A stretch of 64,000 nt of DNA from Spartobacteria bacterium (GTDB taxonomy: Bacteria; Verrucomicrobiota; Kiritimatiellia; RZYC01), in the NCBI GenBank assembly GCA_009930475.1, contig RZYC01000003.1:35558-99557 (forward strand), written 5' to 3'. Below are positions 17,537 through 24,835 of this stretch, piece by piece. The first letter of the stretch is position 1. Every line of letters begins with the position of its first letter. A model generated the notes under the pieces. It was not told the origin of the DNA and made no database searches. It saw only the letters and a list, made by a program, of their open reading frames with translations. A program made the position numbers and the translations under genes.

Positions 17537-17976
17537 AGTTTGACTGTCTCCGGCAAGTAGTAATACCCCCCGACCTGTTCCCGTCCTCTGGATGCTTTTT
17601 CCGCCCATTCTACCGTCAGCGTATACTCCCACAGCCCTTCGTATTCTTCTATATCGGCCGAGGATTTTTTTAATTCCCAAGCCCCGGTATAGCCATCAAA
17701 CGGGGCTTTAAACGTCCATGATTCCCGCTTTTCCGCTACATCCCCTTTTTCTTTCAGCAGATATTCCTGCATTTTGAACTCGGCTTCTCCGATCAGACGA
17801 CGTGCATTCGCATAATTCTTGGATTGTCGAACAATCGCCAGGCAACGCGACGACGCGGCCACCAGTGCACTGACCCCAATCCCCATAATGGCCAGTGCCA
17901 TGAGCACTTCAATCAGTGTTAATCCACTGCAGTTCTTGCAAACACGCCGAAACGACGCTATTCCCAGCCATTTCAT
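17533..17976 (-). CDS. Type II secretion minor pseudopilin GspI-like
   Basis: A 147-residue prepilin-like protein with the segment SGLTLIEVLMALAIMGIGVSAL behind a basic leader containing several Arg, Lys and Cys residues. Gly at the cleavage point and Glu at +5 fit processing by prepilin peptidase. Size and position before GspJ and GspK fit GspI. Start at 17976 overlaps the stop of the upstream membrane-protein gene (ATGA); an earlier in-frame start would extend into that gene. Confidence 0.82.
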   Translation of the reverse strand: MKWLGIASFRRVCKNCSGLTLIEVLMALAIMGIGVSALVAASSRCLAIVRQSKNYANARRLIGEAEFKMQEYLLKEKGDVAEKRESWTFKAPFDGYTGAWELKKSSADIEEYEGLWEYTLTVEWAEKASRGREQVGGYYYLPETVKL

Positions 17977-18587
17977 CCGCGATACGCCGTACATGCCAGC
18001 ACAAGCAGGAACACCGAAATACAAAAACAAATGCCACCCCACAAACCCATCATCTCATCCCGTTTCACCACCCACGCGCACCACTGACGAAAACGAAATG
18101 GACTCAGCACCAGCATAATTCCTTTCACCACCATGACATACGCAATGACCACCATCACCAGACGCCATGACGTTTCCATCCAGCGCGCCGAGGTCAAAAT
18201 CGGACTCGCCAACAACAACAGCAAGCCGCCCAAAGCACGCGGTGCTAACAGATCATTCATGTAAAACAAAATAACCAGATAAACGATCACACCGCCTGCC
18301 ACAGTCGGATCTTTTATAAAAGTAAAAATGCCCAGGTTAGCTGTTTCCAGTCCCGGCACCCAGCGATAGTAGATTTCCTTGATCCAGCCAAATTCACCGA
18401 AACTGGACTGATGCATCATCAGTATGATCCACAAAAAATCAACGGACAACAGCAACCGTCCCGTCCATACTGAACGCGGAAACCGTTCCAGACCAAGCTG
18501 ACACGCCTGAGGTTTCATAATCATCATCGCTCCACATACGGCATAAAAGAGGGCAAACCCCATCGTCATCCAGCTCAGTACGGTCAT
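17973..18587 (-). CDS. Integral membrane protein of unknown function
   Basis: About 204 residues, almost entirely hydrophobic with six or seven predicted membrane spans and no recognised catalytic motif. The ATG at 18587 is preceded by AAGGA at good spacing; an in-frame GTG eight codons upstream is less likely. It sits between an aminotransferase gene (33-base gap) and gspI (4-base overlap), so it is co-transcribed with the pseudopilins and might help in their export, but nothing in the sequence proves it. Confidence 0.78.
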   Translation of the reverse strand: MTVLSWMTMGFALFYAVCGAMMIMKPQACQLGLERFPRSVWTGRLLLSVDFLWIILMMHQSSFGEFGWIKEIYYRWVPGLETANLGIFTFIKDPTVAGGVIVYLVILFYMNDLLAPRALGGLLLLLASPILTSARWMETSWRLVMVVIAYVMVVKGIMLVLSPFRFRQWCAWVVKRDEMMGLWGGICFCISVFLLVLACTAYRG

Positions 18588-18620
18588 AGTTATCCTTAAA
18601 ATTGCAGTCACTCTTCAAAA

Positions 18621-19646
18621 TCAATGAACGTCTATACCGCAATCGCCTTCATTATTGCAATCAAACCGCTCATCAAAAACATTCACCAGTAAATGCTGAT
18701 TATTTTGTATCTCTTCCTTCAGCAACGTTGAAAGGGCATGATAAATAGGACCCAGTGATCCATCGCCAATACGATGATGTTCATAATACACCACCGACGT
18801 CACATCGCGCGTCGTCCCCACCACCAGTATTTCCCGCGCATCAATCATGTCCTGCTCTGATATATCCGTGTACATCACATCCGACAACACCCGCCTTTCA
18901 ACCAGACCACCAGCCAGCCGCATGACCAGCTGCATGGTCGTACCCGCCAGGATAGTCTCAAGCCTCGGCGCAGCCAATACCCCGTCGGCCCTTACCACTA
19001 CAATATTTTCCGTAGCCCCCTCCGTCAAAAAACCATCATCAGTAAATCCCGCCGCAAAATCGGCACCAGCATCCACCGTTTCCATACTCATCAAGACATT
19101 CGGTAAATAATTACAGCTTTTTATCTGTGCAAAAAAAGAAGCCTTGGCAGGAATGTGACTGCGAACCAGCCGAACGCCCCCCGGATGGCAATCCATGGTC
19201 GGTTGAGATAATTTATAGATAATGATATACAGCTGCACCTGCTTACAATCATAGGGATTGACCCCCATATTTCCCGTGCCGCGCGTCAAAAGAACCCGGA
19301 TAGAACACTGACGATGTCCCCCCGCTCTTATTGCATCGATAATCAGCTCCTGCAAACGCGCCATCGTCACCGGAACAACCAGTCGTAACTTCGACGCCGA
19401 CGCCATCAGCCGATCCAAATGCGCCCCCAGATTAAACACCGCCCCGTTAACACACTTGATACTTTCAAAAACCCCGTCTCCGCGATGCACCACATGATCA
19501 TCAACCGGAATCATCATCAACGAAGGATTACACGTTATTCCATCCAGCACACTGGAATACATCGCATAATAATCACTTCCCGCCCCACCCGACCTGCCCT
19601 CCAAAACCGCCACAAAGTCTTCATCTTTAATAATACGTGTTGCCAT
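18621..19646 (-). CDS. Class IV aminotransferase (branched-chain aminotransferase / aminodeoxychorismate lyase type)
   Basis: A 341-residue PLP enzyme of fold type IV. It has HRGDGVFESIK (substrate/phosphate region), RVLLTRG, the lysine that would bind PLP in IKSCNYLPNVL, and EGATENIVVV, all family hallmarks. The N-terminal 50 residues form an extension over the minimal enzyme. Whether it is a branched-chain or D-amino-acid aminotransferase, or an aminodeoxychorismate lyase, is not decided by visible residues. GAGGG lies before the ATG. It is the first gene of the minus-strand set that continues into the pseudopilins, an association I cannot explain functionally. Confidence 0.88.
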   Translation of the reverse strand: MATRIIKDEDFVAVLEGRSGGAGSDYYAMYSSVLDGITCNPSLMMIPVDDHVVHRGDGVFESIKCVNGAVFNLGAHLDRLMASASKLRLVVPVTMARLQELIIDAIRAGGHRQCSIRVLLTRGTGNMGVNPYDCKQVQLYIIIYKLSQPTMDCHPGGVRLVRSHIPAKASFFAQIKSCNYLPNVLMSMETVDAGADFAAGFTDDGFLTEGATENIVVVRADGVLAAPRLETILAGTTMQLVMRLAGGLVERRVLSDVMYTDISEQDMIDAREILVVGTTRDVTSVVYYEHHRIGDGSLGPIYHALSTLLKEEIQNNQHLLVNVFDERFDCNNEGDCGIDVH

Positions 19647-19786
19647 TTTATATCCCTCGTAAAAAAGAAAGCCAGAACGTTCAACCCTTTGACCATTTTT
19701 GTCAATTACAAATAAAATATTATATCTCCATCCTATTTCTATATTTATTCTTGCACTTCTTACAGAATCATGTCTATATATTGCGC

Positions 19787-20809
19787 ATGAGACACAAACG
19801 AATTAAAAGAGAACACTTAGCGTATTACCATTGCATGTCGCGCATTGTTGGTCGTGAAAGGCTGCTTGGATTGAAAGAAAAAGAACACATGCGGTGCTTA
19901 ATACGACGTGTTGAAGGGTTTACAGGGGTTCATGTGCTCACCTATGCGGTGATGACTAATCACATCCACTTACTACTGGAAGAACCAGAACGCGAAGCAG
20001 TGCAAATGATAACAGATGATCAGCTGATTCAGCGCTTAATGTGTTTATACTCAGAGGATGAAGTGGATGAAATACGCACACGCTGGACGGAATGGGAAAT
20101 GGCGGGAATGACCGAGATGGCAAGGACTGATAAACAGCGATACCTCATTCGAATGCATGATATTAGCGAATTCATGAAACAGGTGAAGCAACGGTTTTCC
20201 TGCTGGTATAACCGGAATAACGGGCGATATGGAACATTGTGGGATCATCGCTTTAAAAGCGTATTGGTAGAAGATGGTCTGGCTTTACGCACAATGGCGG
20301 CTTATATTGAAATGAATCCGGTGCGCGCGGGCATAGTACATGATCCGAAAAGCTATCGATTTTGCGGGCTGGGTGAAGCCATGGGTGGAACGGTTGCTGC
20401 GCGACAAGGTATTATTAAACTGGCATCCGGCGTGGAACGACTGGATGATGAAGTGCGGGCGAAAGAAAGAGTGGAACAATGGAATACGGCATCTGTGGTA
20501 TACTGGGAGAAGGTGTTGATGTATAATGAGTTGAGACGAAATCCGCAGTTTGCGTTGCTTGATCGAGATCGGATTCCCGATAAACTTAAACGACGGATGA
20601 AAATATCTGATTTTGAAAGGCTTCAATGTCGCAGTCGATTTTTTACCGACGGACAAGTTTTTGGTTCTCAGGAATTCGTAGAAGAATTTTTTGTTGAAAA
20701 TCCAGATTATTTTAATACGACACGCAAAACGGGCGCACGTAAAATACGCGGCGGATGGGGGAATATTTTTACTATTCGTGACTTGGGCAACTGGTGCCAA
20801 CAAGGATGA
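19787..20809 (+). CDS. RAYT-like IS200-family transposase (Y1_Tnp), copy 2
   Basis: A 340-residue protein starting MRHKRIKREHLAYYHCMSRI, aligned with the start of copy 1; the 50 codons open upstream are AT-rich intergenic sequence. The HUH motif is in TNHIHLLLEEP and candidate tyrosines lie in CWYNRNNGRYG. Over most of its length it is nearly the same as copy 1, so the two are recent relatives. Its stop codon overlaps an ATG of the following envelope operon (ATGA at 20806-20809), so the transposase and those genes may share a transcript. No terminal repeats are evident to me. Confidence 0.9.
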   Translation: MRHKRIKREHLAYYHCMSRIVGRERLLGLKEKEHMRCLIRRVEGFTGVHVLTYAVMTNHIHLLLEEPEREAVQMITDDQLIQRLMCLYSEDEVDEIRTRWTEWEMAGMTEMARTDKQRYLIRMHDISEFMKQVKQRFSCWYNRNNGRYGTLWDHRFKSVLVEDGLALRTMAAYIEMNPVRAGIVHDPKSYRFCGLGEAMGGTVAARQGIIKLASGVERLDDEVRAKERVEQWNTASVVYWEKVLMYNELRRNPQFALLDRDRIPDKLKRRMKISDFERLQCRSRFFTDGQVFGSQEFVEEFFVENPDYFNTTRKTGARKIRGGWGNIFTIRDLGNWCQQG

Positions 20810-20811
20810 GT

Positions 20812-21525
20812 ATGTCAGTCAATGTACGTGATCCCATTTTAACGATGCGAGACGTTGTCATCCTCTCGCCTGTTCCGTCGACACCGAACATCGGTCCCAT
20901 TTCACTGGAACTGTTTTCTGGACAAGGCTTACTGGTTCATATTCCCAATCATTTAAGACTGCTTGCCCTACCAGATGTTATGCATGGGATGGTGCCGCCG
21001 CTACACGGATCGGTTTTATACAAGAATATCGCATGGGAAGATCGGAAGCCCGATGAGCGAAGCCGTGCCTATGCGTCTATCGGGCGCGTTTTCCATGGTC
21101 ACAGCTGGATTAGCAATCTGGATGTAGATGAAAATGTACGGCTAAAAATGTATCACCACACAAAAGTCGCTGAAAAAGAAATCATGCGCGAGGCACAGGA
21201 ACTGGCCTCTTATTTTGATCTAAAGACCATCCCGCCTATTCGACCTGATTTTGCAGATCCGCATGCACTGCAACGGTGCCAATGGATTCGTGCTCTAATG
21301 GGAAAACCAGAACTCCTGCTACTGGTCTATCCGGAAATTGATGCGCAACCCGCCTACATTGATACATTAATGGGGATGGTTCAGACGAGAATAGAACAGG
21401 GCGCAAGTATTGTATGGTTTACAATGTCCAACAAATTCTGGCAACATACGGACATAAAGAACATGAATAAAGCATGCATTGATGACGGGAAATGGACTGT
21501 TTACGGGAGCAACGATGAGCAATAA
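20812..21525 (+). CDS. ABC-ATPase-like protein with lost catalytic motifs (MlaF-like position)
   Basis: A 237-residue protein with the layout of an ABC ATPase: an N-terminal strand (PILTMRDVVILSP), a VFHGHSWISNLDVDENV segment matching the usual Q-loop/TVxENV region, a signature-like HALQRCQWIRALMGKP, and a LLLLVYPEID strand at the Walker B position. The nucleotide-binding residues are missing: no GxxGxGKS/T loop (the place reads GQGLLVHIPNH), no DE pair after the Walker B strand, and no His in the switch. It precedes an MlaD-like gene with an 11-base overlap, the position of MlaF in lipid-transport operons. I infer a pseudo-ATPase that pairs structurally with the MCE protein. AAGGA supports the ATG at 20812; ATG 20806 is an alternative. 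Confidence 0.72.
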   Translation: MSVNVRDPILTMRDVVILSPVPSTPNIGPISLELFSGQGLLVHIPNHLRLLALPDVMHGMVPPLHGSVLYKNIAWEDRKPDERSRAYASIGRVFHGHSWISNLDVDENVRLKMYHHTKVAEKEIMREAQELASYFDLKTIPPIRPDFADPHALQRCQWIRALMGKPELLLLVYPEIDAQPAYIDTLMGMVQTRIEQGASIVWFTMSNKFWQHTDIKNMNKACIDDGKWTVYGSNDEQ

Positions 21526-22492
21526 GCCTTTTAAATTCAGATACGTGAATGAACTGACAGGCGCTTTTGTTCTGGTGGCATGCATGGCCATTGTGGCGGC
21601 TGTTATTCTGGCCGGACATGCTCAAGAATGGTTTATCCCCAAAAGCACGGTGATGATTGAACTGCCGGAAAGCGGCATGGCGGGTCTGAAACGCGGAGCG
21701 GAAATCCAGATTCTAGAAACTGAGGCGGGGGTATTGAGCCTGATTACAGTGGATGACAAAGGGGTCATCATGGGTGAGATGCAGATCGACCGAGAATTCA
21801 TGCGCTTCATCAGAACCGATTCTGAAGCCATTATTCGTAAGAAATTTGCTGTTGCCGGTGATTCGTTTATTGAAATTACGCGCGGCACCGGGGATCCGCT
21901 GCCCTCAAACCACCCGTTTATTGAGTGTTATAAAGAAACAGAGGTTACGGAAATGATTGCGCTGATCGTTTCGCAAATTCAAAATGCGACCCTGCCGCTC
22001 ATTGAGCAGGTTCGACAAACGTTAAAAGCCTATGAAAATGTCGCTTTAAATATGACGGATCCCAAAGGATCCGTGCAGCAACTGCTGGGCACAACAGACA
22101 GTCTTATCAAAAAAACGCAATACTCGATTGAATCCAGTCTGGGTGATATTGATTCCATTTTAAAAAGTGTTGAAGGGATTGTTGCCGGTATCAATGCCGG
22201 TCAAGGTCCGGTGGGCAAACTGCTGAAGGATCAAGACACCGCAAATGACATGGATATCATGATTCAGAGTGCAAAACAAACGATGTCCGAACTGGAAGTG
22301 ATCGCCCTGAATCTAAAGACCATGACCGACGATCTAGCTATGCAGTTTCCGGCTATGACCACCCAGGCCCGCAACACACTGGATGAAACACAGGTGCTAA
22401 TGAATTCATTGGAAAGCAACTGGCTGCTTGGCGGCTCAGGAAAACCGGATGACGCCCCGCTGCAACTTCCCTTCCCGGAGGTATCGCCATGA
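21515..22492 (+). CDS. mlaD: MlaD-like MCE-domain protein (lipid transport)
   Basis: A 325-residue inner-membrane-anchored MCE protein. One membrane helix (about 14-34) is followed by an MCE domain (about 40-120) with GLKRGAEIQI and a FAVAGDSFIEIT strand. The helical tail contains GQGPVGKLLKDQDTAND, a segment common in MlaD/PqiB-type proteins. Such proteins form hexameric rings that shuttle phospholipids across the periplasm. An MlaE-type permease is not in the window; it may lie elsewhere. The start (GGGAG upstream) lies within the 3' end of the pseudo-ABC gene and the stop overlaps the next start (ATGA). Confidence 0.87.
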   Translation: MSNKPFKFRYVNELTGAFVLVACMAIVAAVILAGHAQEWFIPKSTVMIELPESGMAGLKRGAEIQILETEAGVLSLITVDDKGVIMGEMQIDREFMRFIRTDSEAIIRKKFAVAGDSFIEITRGTGDPLPSNHPFIECYKETEVTEMIALIVSQIQNATLPLIEQVRQTLKAYENVALNMTDPKGSVQQLLGTTDSLIKKTQYSIESSLGDIDSILKSVEGIVAGINAGQGPVGKLLKDQDTANDMDIMIQSAKQTMSELEVIALNLKTMTDDLAMQFPAMTTQARNTLDETQVLMNSLESNWLLGGSGKPDDAPLQLPFPEVSP

Positions 22493-23418
22493 AGCACGTC
22501 AGCCTTTCCGTGATGTCGGGTCTCGTACTTTTTCTGGGTTGCGTGCTTAATCTGGCCGGTTGCGCATCATCTAAGACAGTTCATCCTGACAAGAGCTACC
22601 TCACCGCTAACAATTTGGCCTATACAGCCTATAAAAAAAGAGATCTCATCGACTCAGAACGGCGCTATCGCACCATGATGCGAGCTGCTATGGGCGAAAA
22701 CAGGCCCGATCTCGTCGCCGATGCCGCATACAATTTATCCCTGGTATTATTCGAGCAGGAGCACTACGACGAGGCCCGCAATGCATTATTAGTAAGCATG
22801 GCGAATGCAGATCAGGACACCTTTGATCAACAGCTTTTACAAGCGCGTATTGCATTGCAAATGAATAAACTGGACGAGGCTGAATCGATGGCCGATCAAC
22901 TTATCGCGACGACTCCCGAGGGGCAGACCCGTCCTTTAAACAGTCTGCTGTTTGTCAAAATCGACGTAGCACTGGCGCGGAACGAGGCGGACATCGCCAT
23001 GTCGCTTTTAGAAAAGATCACCCCGCCTTCGGATGCGACGGCCGGCACACTGGAAAAAGCGATGATCAGTGATCGGCTGGGCCGCATACAGGCCCTGCGG
23101 GAAGAATGGTCCGCTGCGGCTGAAACCTTTGATCAATCGGTTTCACTGTGGAATGGCAGAACGCACCCCCGACAGGTATTAAATGCATTGGAACGCTCCG
23201 CGCGGGCATGGGAAAAGGCGAATCAGAAAACGATGGCGTTTGACCGTTATGTTTCTGCCGCACAGATGGCCTTCGGTGTGCGAGACACAAAGAAAAATGC
23301 TGAAATGCTGGATGCCGCACATACAATTGCTGTACAAACAGAGGATGACGATATGATTGCTACGACGCGTTCTCTGGTATATATTTTCCGGGAAAACATC
23401 CATACGACCTCGCCATAA
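22489..23418 (+). CDS. TPR-containing lipoprotein
   Basis: A 309-residue protein with a lipoprotein signal peptide (LNLAGC, modified Cys about residue 25) and helical repeats from about residue 40 to the end whose spacing and Ala/Leu/Tyr pattern look like tetratricopeptide repeats. It would be a membrane-anchored scaffold. Its position directly after mlaD (4-base overlap) resembles operons where an outer-membrane lipoprotein partners the MCE ring, so a receiving or bridging role is possible (inference). Confidence 0.8.
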   Translation: MKHVSLSVMSGLVLFLGCVLNLAGCASSKTVHPDKSYLTANNLAYTAYKKRDLIDSERRYRTMMRAAMGENRPDLVADAAYNLSLVLFEQEHYDEARNALLVSMANADQDTFDQQLLQARIALQMNKLDEAESMADQLIATTPEGQTRPLNSLLFVKIDVALARNEADIAMSLLEKITPPSDATAGTLEKAMISDRLGRIQALREEWSAAAETFDQSVSLWNGRTHPRQVLNALERSARAWEKANQKTMAFDRYVSAAQMAFGVRDTKKNAEMLDAAHTIAVQTEDDDMIATTRSLVYIFRENIHTTSP

Positions 23419-23431
23419 GAAGGAGTCAGAC

Positions 23432-23905
23432 ATGATGAACCGACATAGAATCCCTTATTTTTTCTCACTGATTATTCTGTTTTGGTCATGCAATACCTTT
23501 GCAAAGGTAATGCACGTGCAGGTTAAACAGGCAGAATTGCGACCAACACCGTCGTTTTTATCCGCACCATCGGCCATTTTGAATTATGGTGACTCTGTTG
23601 AGGTGCTCGGCGAAGGACGAGGCTGGTTCAACGTATCCTCACCGCGCGGTTCCGGCTGGCTGCACAATTCGGCGTTAAGCACGAAAAAAATCACACTGGC
23701 CGGCAGCGATGCTCAGATGAACAAGGGCGCCAGTACCGAAGAATTGGCTTTGGCAGGCAAAGGCTTCTCCAAGGAAGTTGAGGCAGAATTTCATAAATCC
23801 AACAGCAAAGCTGATTTCACCGCTGTGGATCAGATGGAGAAAATTTCCATCTCCCCCAAGCAGAAAAGAGACTTCATTGCCAGTGGCGGCCTAACTGTTC
23901 GATAA
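23432..23905 (+). CDS. Periplasmic SH3-domain protein
   Basis: A 157-residue secreted protein. The signal peptide runs to about residue 25 (FAKV). A bacterial SH3 domain follows (VKQAELRPTPSFLSAPSAILNYGDSVEVLGEGRGWFNV...GWLHNSAL in two blocks), then a charged, probably flexible tail. Such domains often bind peptidoglycan or other envelope proteins. AAGGAG precedes the ATG at 23432. It sits 13 bases after the TPR lipoprotein and 11 before the M48 protease gene, so it belongs to the same envelope operon. Confidence 0.83.
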   Translation: MMNRHRIPYFFSLIILFWSCNTFAKVMHVQVKQAELRPTPSFLSAPSAILNYGDSVEVLGEGRGWFNVSSPRGSGWLHNSALSTKKITLAGSDAQMNKGASTEELALAGKGFSKEVEAEFHKSNSKADFTAVDQMEKISISPKQKRDFIASGGLTVR

Positions 23906-23916
23906 GGAAATACATA

Positions 23917-24831
23917 ATGAAAAACACTACTATTTTTTCTTTATTCGCAATGGTCTCGACGAGTGTTCTTTTGCTGACGGGCTGCGAAACCATGAATCAA
24001 ATTGCGGAATTAGGAACGAGCATTGCCGTGAGTTCCGGTTCCATTAATCAGGATCAGGCAGATTCGATTAACCGCAGTGCGAGGGCTGTGGGAAAAGCCT
24101 TTGAAAATCTGACACCGGAACAGGAGTACTACGTCGGACGTTCCGTAGCCGCCACAATTTTTGAACAGTATAAGGCATATGACAATCGAAGGCTGACGTA
24201 TTACGTTAACACGCTGGGTCAATCCCTGTCAGGCTTCAGCACGCTGCCGGAAACCTTTGGTGGATATCATTTTGCTGTACTAGACAGTGATGAACTGAAC
24301 GCCTTTGCCGCACCGGGCGGACTGATTCTCGTAACGCGGGGTTTGGTGAATGTCTGCAAGAACGAGGATCAGCTGGCCGCTGTTTTAGCTCATGAAATTG
24401 GCCATGTTCAGAACAAGGACGGCTTACGCGCCATCAAGTCCAGCCGCTGGTCTTCTGTGGGCTCGATACTGCTAACGGAATCGGCAAAGAATCTGGGCAG
24501 TGCGGAGCTGGCGGAACTGAGTACCACGCTGGAAGGCTCCGTGGATGATATCATACGCACGGTGGCGGTGAACGGGTATTCGCGGCGGCAGGAATATCAG
24601 GCGGATGAGGCGGCGGTCGACATCATGCAGCAAATGGGATATGACCCGCACGCACTGGTGGATATGCTGAATGAAATGGACAAGCAATGGGAACCTGGCG
24701 GCCTTGGTTTTGAAAAAACCCATCCTTCCCCGCAGGATCGCATCGCGCAAATAAACACCCATTTGAATAATCGCGTAACATCGATTCCACTGCCTCAACG
24801 AACGGCACGCTTCAAACGGGCCGTCAATTAA
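23917..24831 (+). CDS. M48-family periplasmic metalloprotease, lipoprotein
   Basis: A 304-residue zinc protease of the Oma1/BepA/LoiP group. It has a lipoprotein signal (LLLTGC, Cys about 23), the HEIGH zinc motif at residues 159-163 and the third ligand Glu in RRQEYQADEAA. FAAPGGLILVTRGL is the typical substrate-strand segment. These proteases check outer-membrane protein assembly and degrade faulty proteins. As the last of the genes following mlaD it fits an envelope quality-control role. The next gene starts only 4 bases after its stop. Confidence 0.9.
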   Translation: MKNTTIFSLFAMVSTSVLLLTGCETMNQIAELGTSIAVSSGSINQDQADSINRSARAVGKAFENLTPEQEYYVGRSVAATIFEQYKAYDNRRLTYYVNTLGQSLSGFSTLPETFGGYHFAVLDSDELNAFAAPGGLILVTRGLVNVCKNEDQLAAVLAHEIGHVQNKDGLRAIKSSRWSSVGSILLTESAKNLGSAELAELSTTLEGSVDDIIRTVAVNGYSRRQEYQADEAAVDIMQQMGYDPHALVDMLNEMDKQWEPGGLGFEKTHPSPQDRIAQINTHLNNRVTSIPLPQRTARFKRAVN

Positions 24832-24835
24832 TACC

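Noticed and set aside
19637..19786. A 50-codon N-terminal extension of transposase copy 2
   Set aside because: The other copies start at the MRxxRIKR segment; the extension is AT-rich intergenic sequence.
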